Assembly (NCBI GenBank): GCA_027016355.1 | Contig: JALWAF010000155.1 | Coordinates: 1 to 6,521, forward strand | From: Candidatus Moraniibacteriota bacterium | Lineage (GTDB): Bacteria; Patescibacteriota; Minisyncoccia; Moranbacterales; GCA-2747515 | DNA length: 6,521 bases | Reading direction: 5' to 3' | Part shown: one piece after another, positions 1 through 4,731 of the stretch | Layout of the letters: every line of letters starts with the position of its first letter | How positions within the stretch are numbered: position 1 is the stretch's first letter | Position numbers and translations under genes: made by a program | The notes under the pieces: generated by a model | What the model saw: the letters and a program-made list of their open reading frames with translations, nothing else | The model's database searches: none | Told to the model about the DNA's origin: nothing

Positions 1-9
1 GAAAAAAAA

Positions 10-15
10 TATAAT
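10..15 (+). promoter_or_regulatory. -10 box of the LCP gene promoter
   Basis: A perfect TATAAT lies 27 bases before the LCP start codon. Any -35 element falls outside the window, so only half of the promoter can be judged. A start site near 21-22 would give a leader of about 20 bases made of TTAATTAATT and a T run, with no Shine-Dalgarno sequence. The same order (TATAAT, TACA, TTAATTAATT) occurs ahead of groES, which supports its being a real promoter. Confidence 0.5.
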
Positions 16-42
16 TGTACATTTAATTAATTTTTTTTTAAT

Positions 43-1233
43 ATGAGATTTAAAAGAAAGAAGACAGAAGACGCAACACAAGCGAGTGTAAAGGAAATTG
101 CACAACCACAAAAAAATAAAAAGAAAAAATGGATTATTATTGGTGTAGTAATATTATTATTGGCTACTGCTGGTTTTGGTGTGTCAAAAGCTGTTAATAA
201 ATTCGCGCCAAATAGTAAAGTATTGAAGAGTTTGGTAAAAACATTGCCTCTTGTAGAAAACAAACTTGATGGAGAAGAAGAAGGTCGCATAAACATTGTT
301 TTGCTGGGCATGCGCGGTAAAGGTGTTACTGGTGGTGGCACACTAGCAGATACAATCATGGTTGCTAGCATAAAAATACAAAAAAATTCAGAAGGTAAAG
401 ATATTTACAAAGTATCAATGGTCTCTATTCCTCGTGATTTGTATGTTACGATGCCAGGTACAACATCGAATATGAAAATTAATACCGTATATCACTATGG
501 TGAAGAGAAAGGTAAAGGACAGGGTATGGAAGCAATGAAACAAATTTTGCAAGATATTACAGGTCAGCCAATGCACTATGCTGTTGAAATTAATTTTGCT
601 GGATTTAAACAAATTGTGGACGCATTAGGCGGTGTAGAGGTTAATTTGAAGGAAAAATTTATTGAGCCAATACAATTTCATGAGCAAAAAGTTTGTGATG
701 GCGCTAATGGAGGGGTGTTTACAGTTAAGAGTGGAGAATTCCAAAACAAAATTGATCACAGAGGGAAAGTAGTTGCACAATATCCGCTTTGTTACAATAA
801 AAATGAAGAATGTGGAGGTGTGTTTACAGTACCAGCAGGTGTGTCAATATTAGATGGAGAAAAAGCTCTTTGTTATGTACGTGCTCGTGTAACAAGTAGC
901 GATTTTGATAGAGCAAGAAGACAACAGGAAGTAATAGAACAATTGAAGCAAAAAGCATTATCAAAAGGTGTGTTAACTAATTTTGGTACGGTAAAAGAAC
1001 TTTTTGATGCAGTTAGCGGAAATCTAAATACAGATATGGAACTTTGGGAAATGCAAAGATTCTTTGATTTATACAAAAAAATGGGTGACAATGTGGAAAT
1101 TATTCATAAAGGATTGGACAATTCAGAAGAGGGTTTGCTTTATTCACATGAAGGTGATGAGCGTGGTTATATTTTGATGCCACGTGGAGACACTTATGAC
1201 AGAATCCGTGAATTGTTTGCAAATATTATATAA
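43..1233 (+). CDS. LytR-CpsA-Psr (LCP) family protein, membrane-anchored glycopolymer transferase
   Basis: LCP proteins act outside the membrane and move glycopolymers from polyprenyl-phosphate carriers to peptidoglycan or other acceptors. The 396-residue product has a basic cytoplasmic N-terminus, one membrane segment (about 30-47) and an exported LCP domain from about residue 82. Visible motifs are NIVLLGMRGKG and LADT (Asp103), SIPRDLYV (Arg131, Asp132), INFAGFKQIVDALGGVEVNL (184-202), LDGEKALCYVRAR (Arg280, Arg282) and SSDFDRARRQQ (Asp287, Asp289, Arg290). These match the charged residues that bind pyrophosphate and metal in the family. Between residues 203 and 267 is an insert with a repeated GGVFTV (223-228 and 258-263) and three of the protein's four cysteines (218, 250, 257); the fourth is Cys277. 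The start is the first ATG after the -10 box, and no ribosome site is visible. The downstream glycosyltransferase fits a role in surface glycan attachment. The family call is firm; the exact glycan is unknown. Confidence 0.93.
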   Translation: MRFKRKKTEDATQASVKEIAQPQKNKKKKWIIIGVVILLLATAGFGVSKAVNKFAPNSKVLKSLVKTLPLVENKLDGEEEGRINIVLLGMRGKGVTGGGTLADTIMVASIKIQKNSEGKDIYKVSMVSIPRDLYVTMPGTTSNMKINTVYHYGEEKGKGQGMEAMKQILQDITGQPMHYAVEINFAGFKQIVDALGGVEVNLKEKFIEPIQFHEQKVCDGANGGVFTVKSGEFQNKIDHRGKVVAQYPLCYNKNEECGGVFTVPAGVSILDGEKALCYVRARVTSSDFDRARRQQEVIEQLKQKALSKGVLTNFGTVKELFDAVSGNLNTDMELWEMQRFFDLYKKMGDNVEIIHKGLDNSEEGLLYSHEGDERGYILMPRGDTYDRIRELFANII

Positions 1234-1236
1234 ATT

Positions 1237-1264
1237 GTAGTAAACGGTCATGACAGTTTACTAC
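1237..1264. repeat. 28-bp near-perfect palindrome between the LCP and glycosyltransferase genes
   Basis: The dyad is centred between 1250 and 1251. Thirteen of 14 base pairs match; only 1246 (G) against 1255 (A) fails. The outer arms are GTAGTAAAC and GTTTACTAC and the core is the palindrome GTCATGAC. It begins three bases after the LCP stop and ends five bases before the glycosyltransferase ATG. In RNA it would fold as a 9-bp stem, a G-A mismatch, two more pairs and a CATG tetraloop. No proper T run follows, so it is a poor classical terminator. A protein-binding operator or an RNA element controlling the next start codon are both possible. Confidence 0.8.
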
Positions 1265-1269
1265 TTTAA

Positions 1270-2091
1270 ATGCTAATGCCAAAAGTATCAATTGCAGTAC
1301 AAAGCTATAAAAATCCAGAGATGTTGTCTTTATGTCTAAAATCTGTACAAAAATATTGTGTGGATTTAGATTATGAATTAATTGTGGCAGATGGAGAAAC
1401 TGGAAATGATACAAAGATGATGATGAGGGAGGATTTTCCTAATGTTATTTTTATTCCACACAAAGATAATGTGGGTTTTGGGAAAATGGTAAATGCCTGT
1501 ATTGATAGAGCAGTAGGAGAGTATGTATTTTTTATAAATTTTGATACAATTTTAGAAAAAGATACTGTAGGGAAATTTATTGCTTTTATGGATGCGAATC
1601 CAAAGATTGGTTTGGCAGGTCCGAAGCAAAAAAATTTTAATGGTAAATATGAAAATACACGATTTCGATTTTATCAACCACAAACAATTTTATATCGTCG
1701 AACGTTTCTCAAACGTTTTGCATTTGCCAAAAAACATTTAGCTTATTTTGAAATGGAAGATATTCATAGCAGTAAACCATATTCAGTTGATTGGGTAATT
1801 GGAAGCGCAATGTTTGTTCGTAAAGCTGCAATGGAAAAAGTAGGAAAAATGGATTCTCGGTTTTTCATGTATATGGAAGACGTTGATTGGTGCAGACGTT
1901 TTTGGGAAAAAGGATATATTGTATGTTATAATCCACAAATAACGATGTATCATTTTTATGGTAAAGGAAGCGCAAAGGGTGGATTGAGGGGATTACTTTT
2001 TAATAAATTAACCTGGGTTCATATATCTAGCGGTATTAAATATTTTAGAAAATATCACAATAAACCAATGCCTCGGATTATAAAAATTTGA
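1270..2091 (+). CDS. family 2 (GT-A) glycosyltransferase, rhamnosyltransferase-like
   Basis: It probably adds a sugar from a nucleotide donor to a lipid-linked glycan on the cytoplasmic face. The 273-residue product opens with the GT2 nucleotide-binding strand KVSIAVQSYKNPEML (5-19) and continues with YELIVADGETGNDT (35-48) and DNVGFGKMVNACI (66-78). Its metal-binding motif is FINFDT (88-93, Asp92), where NPDT is more usual. WVIGSAMFVRKAAM (175-188) and MEDVDWCRR (202-210, acidic 203, 204 and 206) match the acceptor-side and catalytic-base region of WbbL-like enzymes. No membrane segment is apparent, so it is probably soluble or peripheral. Two in-frame ATGs lie two codons apart (1270 and 1276) with no ribosome site to choose between them. 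The position after an LCP gene suggests the two act on one surface glycan. The sugar and acceptor cannot be told from the sequence. Confidence 0.88.
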   Translation: MLMPKVSIAVQSYKNPEMLSLCLKSVQKYCVDLDYELIVADGETGNDTKMMMREDFPNVIFIPHKDNVGFGKMVNACIDRAVGEYVFFINFDTILEKDTVGKFIAFMDANPKIGLAGPKQKNFNGKYENTRFRFYQPQTILYRRTFLKRFAFAKKHLAYFEMEDIHSSKPYSVDWVIGSAMFVRKAAMEKVGKMDSRFFMYMEDVDWCRRFWEKGYIVCYNPQITMYHFYGKGSAKGGLRGLLFNKLTWVHISSGIKYFRKYHNKPMPRIIKI

Positions 2092-3395
2092 TGAAAATGT
2101 ATAAATCTAAAAATAATAACACTATGGAACAATATCAACAAAATGAAAAAATAGAGCATGAACAAAAACTAAAAAAACATTCCTCGCGTATTCTGATTGT
2201 TTTTGTTGCGCTATTTTTCTCAGCAATTTTTTTTATTTTTGGATTTAGTATTGGAAAAGGACAACATGCAACTTCAGTACCATTTGATTTTGCTGTAATT
2301 GATAATAAAAATAGTAATGATGAAGTGGATTTTGCGTTGTTTTGGGATGTTTGGGATATTGTAAAGGAAAAATATGTTGACCATGATTCTCTGAAGGCAC
2401 AAGACATGATAAACGGTGCAATAAATGGAATGTTGAGTGCTACGGGGGACCCCTATACTGTATTTTTGGATGAAGAAAAATTCAATGAATTGAATGAAGA
2501 GTTAAATGGAAGTTTTGAAGGGATTGGTGCGGAAGTCGGAATAAAAGATAATATTTTGACAGTTATAGCTCCATTGGAAGACTCGCCTGCTCAAAAAGCG
2601 GGACTTAGAGCTGGAGATAAGATTATAGAAATAGAAGGACAGCCAACTGGAGAATTGACAATTGATGAAGCTGTGAAAAAAATGCGAGGTCCAAAAGGTA
2701 CTGAATTACATTTGAAAATCTTTCGTATGACTGATGAAAATACAGATACTGAAGATATCGTGGTTGTGCGTGATACAATTCATATTGATAGTGTGCGTGT
2801 TGAATTTTTGGATAACGATATTGCGCATATTAAACTTATGCAATTTGGGGAAGATACAATTCAAGAATTTAATCGAGTTATTGCACAAATAAAGTCGCAT
2901 AAATCCAAAGGTATAATTCTTGATTTAAGGAATGATCCTGGAGGAATTTTACATACGGCCGTTGTGATTGCTAGCAAATTTTTACCCAATCATGCTGTTG
3001 TTGTAATGGAAGAAGATGCAAATGATAAACGTACAAGTTTATATACAACAGGAGCACATCCGTTTATTGATATGCCAATCGTAGTTTTACTGAATGAGGG
3101 AAGTGCTAGTGCATCAGAAATTCTTGCTGGAGCTCTAAGAGATAATCGTAGTGATGTAACAATAGTAGGCAAGCAATCATTTGGTAAGGGTTCAGTACAA
3201 GAATTGATACCAACAAGTGCAGCTACAGCAGCAAAAATAACAGTAGCAAAGTGGCTCACACCAAATGGTGAACAAATAAATAAAAAAGGAATCAAGCCAG
3301 ATATAGAAGTAGAATATACAAGTGAGGACTATAAAAATGATGTAGATCCACAATTGGACAAAGCAATAGAAACAATATTAAAAAAAATAAAATAA
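2091..3395 (+). CDS. S41 family carboxy-terminal processing protease (CtpA/Prc-like)
   Basis: This is a serine protease that cleaves exported proteins near their C-termini, anchored outside the membrane. Numbering from the ATG at 2091 (434 residues), a charged Gln/Lys-rich N-terminus precedes one membrane segment (about 33-54). A helical cap follows (DFALFWDVWDIVKEKY to DPYTVFLDEEKF, about 80-131), then a PDZ domain (about 142-212, with GIGAEVGIKDN and AGLRAGDKIIEIEG). The S41 core contains LDLRNDPGG (278-286), GSASASEILAGALRDN with nucleophile Ser340, and FGKGSVQ with general base Lys366 and Gln370. The Ser-Lys gap is one residue longer than in E. coli Tsp (430/455). The end, LTPNGEQINKKGIKPDIEV, is typical. 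The glycosyltransferase TGA shares one base with this ATG, which argues for translational coupling. A TTG at 2088 would add one residue and is less likely. All catalytic residues are present. Confidence 0.95.
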   Translation: MKMYKSKNNNTMEQYQQNEKIEHEQKLKKHSSRILIVFVALFFSAIFFIFGFSIGKGQHATSVPFDFAVIDNKNSNDEVDFALFWDVWDIVKEKYVDHDSLKAQDMINGAINGMLSATGDPYTVFLDEEKFNELNEELNGSFEGIGAEVGIKDNILTVIAPLEDSPAQKAGLRAGDKIIEIEGQPTGELTIDEAVKKMRGPKGTELHLKIFRMTDENTDTEDIVVVRDTIHIDSVRVEFLDNDIAHIKLMQFGEDTIQEFNRVIAQIKSHKSKGIILDLRNDPGGILHTAVVIASKFLPNHAVVVMEEDANDKRTSLYTTGAHPFIDMPIVVLLNEGSASASEILAGALRDNRSDVTIVGKQSFGKGSVQELIPTSAATAAKITVAKWLTPNGEQINKKGIKPDIEVEYTSEDYKNDVDPQLDKAIETILKKIK

Positions 3396-3428
3396 TTAAG
3401 TCTTCCGAGATATTTGTAGGATATTTAC

Positions 3429-3456
3429 TTGACTGAGTATAAATATTTGCTATAAT
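3429..3456 (+). promoter_or_regulatory. groES promoter with extended -10
   Basis: TTGACT (3429-3434) and a perfect TATAAT (3451-3456) are separated by 16 bases. TGC directly before the -10 makes an extended TGn element. Transcription would start near 3462-3463, leaving a leader of about 27 bases. The leader is almost all A and T and has no Shine-Dalgarno sequence near the ATG; the only AGGA (3461-3464) is at the start site and too far upstream. No CIRCE heat-shock operator (TTAGCACTC-N9-GAGTGCTAA) is visible. Confidence 0.75.
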
Positions 3457-3489
3457 ATACAGGACTTAATTAATTAATTTAATTAAATT

Positions 3490-3762
3490 ATGAGTACAAA
3501 AATTATACCACTAGGTGATAATGTCTTAGTTAAACTATCAAAACCAGAATCAAAAACTGCATCTGGCATTTACATTCCAGACACAGCTTCAAGTGAAAAA
3601 CCTGCAGAAGGAGAGGTGATTGCAATTGGTGACGACAAAAAGGTTGCTGTAAAGAAAGGTCAAGTTGTGATGTTTAAGAAATATGGCGGTGAGGAAATTA
3701 AAATAAACAATGAAGATCATATTATTATCAAAAATGCAGACATAATTGCAATTGTGGAATAA
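3490..3762 (+). CDS. groES: co-chaperonin GroES (Hsp10)
   Basis: GroES forms a seven-subunit lid on the GroEL folding chamber in the cytoplasm. The 90-residue product starts with IIPLGDNVLVKL (5-16). It has the mobile loop ESKTASGIYIPDTASSEKPAEGEVIAIG (20-47) and ends with the conserved DIIAIVE. The GroEL-contact tripeptide is IYI (27-29), where IVL or IML is usual, so the middle residue is an unusual tyrosine. The roof hairpin between IAIG and VKKGQVVMF is about eight residues shorter than in E. coli GroES (97 residues), which explains the short length; other bacterial GroES proteins also have short roofs. It stands alone, with its own promoter and terminator and with lepB rather than groEL downstream. 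GroEL must therefore be encoded elsewhere if present. Confidence 0.96.
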   Translation: MSTKIIPLGDNVLVKLSKPESKTASGIYIPDTASSEKPAEGEVIAIGDDKKVAVKKGQVVMFKKYGGEEIKINNEDHIIIKNADIIAIVE

Positions 3763-3772
3763 GTAGATTGTT

Positions 3773-3801
3773 AAAAATCTGAGCAACTTGCTCAGATTTT
3801 T
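3773..3801 (+). terminator. intrinsic terminator of groES
   Basis: AAAAATCTGAGCAA (3773-3786) and its exact complement (3788-3801) flank a single C at 3787. In RNA the centre would open into a small loop, leaving a stem of about 12 pairs with a GC-containing middle and a 3' U tract (ATTTTT, then TAGATTTT). It starts 11 bases after the groES stop. The symmetrical A tract would allow some termination on the minus strand, but no minus-strand gene faces it. Confidence 0.88.
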
Positions 3802-3827
3802 AGATTTTCAAATCCAGATATGGACAT

Positions 3828-3856
3828 TTGCAAAGAGAGTAAAAATGTGGTATCAT
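3828..3856 (+). promoter_or_regulatory. likely lepB promoter
   Basis: TTGCAA (3828-3833) and TATCAT (3851-3856) are 17 bases apart, and TGG before the -10 gives an extended TGn element as at groES. Transcription would begin near 3863, giving a leader of about 73 bases. The leader contains only a weak 5-bp inverted repeat (CATGT/ACATG, 3861-3875) and no ribosome-binding sequence. The strong terminator just upstream implies that lepB needs its own promoter. Confidence 0.45.
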
Positions 3857-3935
3857 GAGTCATGTTTGTGACATGTACAATATGAGTATGTGTATACAAA
3901 AAGATACAATTTAGTTATATAAAAGAAAAACACAT

Positions 3936-4541
3936 ATGATAGAGCAACAACAAGATCAAGAGAGTATGAAGGATTTTATTATCGAAGTGGTAAAAATGTT
4001 CTTCTTAGCACTTGTTATTATCGTACCTGTGCGGATGTTTCTTTTCCAACCATTTATTGTGCGAGGCGCTAGTATGGAACCTACTTTTGTAGAAAGAGAA
4101 TATTTAATCGTCAATGAATTTGGATATAAAAATACTCCAGTGAGTATTTTAGGTAAGGACATTGTTACAGTAAAGCCACACAAAAATTTAGAGAGAAAAG
4201 ATATTGTTGTATTTCGAGCACCTAAAGATGAAACACAATATTATATCAAACGTGTTATAGGATTGCCGGGGGAAACAGTGGAAATTAATAATGGCGTTGT
4301 AATGATTTACAACGATGATTCACCAGAAGGCCGTGTGTTGGATGAGAGTGCATATCTACCAGAAGGCCGTAAGACAAATGGTACACGCAAAGTAACACTA
4401 GATCAGGATGAATATTATGTTTTGGGAGATAATCGTCCAGCTAGTAGTGACTCAAGATCATTTGGTCCATTAAAGAAAAAAAAGATAATTGGAAAAGTGT
4501 TTATGAGGGCATGGCCTATGACGCATTTTACAATTTTTTAA
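3936..4541 (+). CDS. lepB: signal peptidase I
   Basis: This membrane enzyme removes signal peptides from secreted proteins using a Ser-Lys dyad. The 201-residue product has one N-terminal membrane segment (about 15-36), then QPFIVRGASMEPT with nucleophile Ser46. YYIKRVIGLPGE carries the general base Lys105. The conserved GDNRPASSDSRSFGPL (164-179) has the usual Asp and Arg near the active site. The end, KKIIGKVFMRAWP, is typical. Length and the single anchor match Gram-positive-type and CPR enzymes rather than the larger two-anchor E. coli LepB. A segment between Lys105 and the GDN box has two PEGR motifs (130-133 and 142-145) from a 13-bp direct repeat. No gene overlaps it. The start is the first ATG of the frame. 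All four family boxes are intact. Confidence 0.96.
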   Translation: MIEQQQDQESMKDFIIEVVKMFFLALVIIVPVRMFLFQPFIVRGASMEPTFVEREYLIVNEFGYKNTPVSILGKDIVTVKPHKNLERKDIVVFRAPKDETQYYIKRVIGLPGETVEINNGVVMIYNDDSPEGRVLDESAYLPEGRKTNGTRKVTLDQDEYYVLGDNRPASSDSRSFGPLKKKKIIGKVFMRAWPMTHFTIF

Positions 4542-4565
4542 TATTTTTTGAAGTTCAAAAAATAT
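4541..4565 (+). terminator. AT-rich hairpin after lepB, possible weak terminator
   Basis: ATATTTTTTGAA (4541-4552) and its exact complement (4554-4565) flank a single G at 4553. The first base is the last base of the lepB stop codon. It is nearly all A-T pairs and the T run lies in the left arm, not after the stem, so termination on the + strand would be weak. It could instead protect the 3' end of the lepB transcript. Confidence 0.35.
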
Positions 4566-4604
4566 ATAGTTTATCAATAAATATTAATTAATCTAAAGAT
4601 AATT

Positions 4605-4639
4605 TCCCTGTTAAATCTAGTTGGTGAGTTGCACAGGGA
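4605..4639 (+). promoter_or_regulatory. hisS upstream stem-loop, module 1
   Basis: TCCCTGT (4605-4611) and ACAGGGA (4633-4639) pair exactly around a 21-base loop (4612-4632). A TAA/TTA extension is possible beyond a two-base bulge. The loop carries CTAGTTGGTG (4617-4626), repeated with one change in the next stem-loop. It is among the most GC-containing stretches of this intergenic region. It is not followed by a T run, so it does not look like a terminator. Which transcript contains it is uncertain, because a candidate promoter lies just downstream. Confidence 0.5.
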
Positions 4640-4646
4640 TTAAAAA

Positions 4647-4676
4647 TTGAGAGTTATTTGAAGGTAATTAGATAAT
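4647..4676 (+). promoter_or_regulatory. candidate hisS promoter
   Basis: TTGAGA (4647-4652) and GATAAT (4671-4676) are 18 bases apart, and each differs from consensus at one position. A start near 4683 would put the nested hairpin at 4680-4716 at the very 5' end of the hisS RNA. AT-rich sequence produces such matches easily, and another GATAAT at 4598-4603 lacks a good -35, so confidence is limited. Confidence 0.38.
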
Positions 4677-4679
4677 GGA

Positions 4680-4716
4680 AAATTGTTAGAACCAGCTAGC
4701 TGGTGCAAAACAATTT
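4680..4716 (+). promoter_or_regulatory. hisS leader nested hairpin, module 2
   Basis: The outer stem AAATTGTT (4680-4687) / AACAATTT (4709-4716) has eight exact pairs. Inside it is a perfect 14-bp palindrome, ACCAGCTAGCTGGT (4691-4704), which can fold as a 5-bp stem with a CTAG loop. The two stems are joined by an AGA/GCAA internal loop. It ends four bases before the AAGG ribosome site and 15 bases before the hisS ATG, so it is placed to affect translation, or to act as an operator at the transcription start. It lacks the AGGGTGGNACCGCG core of a T-box. Confidence 0.6.
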
Positions 4717-4719
4717 AAC

Positions 4720-4723
4720 AAGG
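4720..4723 (+). promoter_or_regulatory. ribosome-binding site of hisS
   Basis: AAGG sits eight bases before the ATG at 4732. It is the only convincing Shine-Dalgarno-like sequence at any start in the window. It supports the far-upstream start that includes the lysine-rich extension. Confidence 0.6.
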
Positions 4724-4731
4724 TAAATATT

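Noticed and set aside
27..371. Minus-strand open frame opposite the LCP N-terminus, and a similar one at 5952-6362
   Set aside because: They are low-complexity antisense frames over clear genes, with no family motifs and no promoter or ribosome site of their own.
1237..1264. Intrinsic terminator between the LCP and glycosyltransferase genes
   Set aside because: Only three T residues follow the stem and the downstream ATG is five bases away; an operator or translational role fits better.
2088..2090. TTG start for the S41 protease
   Set aside because: An ATG three bases later overlaps the upstream stop as TGATG and gives the same protein minus one residue.
2089..2091. UGA recoded as glycine, as in Gracilibacteria and Absconditabacteria
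   Set aside because: TGA ends the glycosyltransferase at its natural C-terminus beside the next start, and no other in-frame TGA occurs within the genes.
3396..3489. CIRCE heat-shock operator ahead of groES
   Set aside because: No TTAGCACTC/GAGTGCTAA pair or close variant is present.
3857..3897. Operator or hairpin in the lepB leader
   Set aside because: Only 5- to 6-bp palindromes (CATGT/ACATG, GTATAC) are present, which are expected by chance in this composition.
4566..4731. T-box riboswitch ahead of hisS
   Set aside because: There is no AGGGTGGNACCGCG core, no recognisable stem I with a specifier loop and no terminator. The TGGT present would pair with an ACCA end, whereas tRNA-His carries CCCA.
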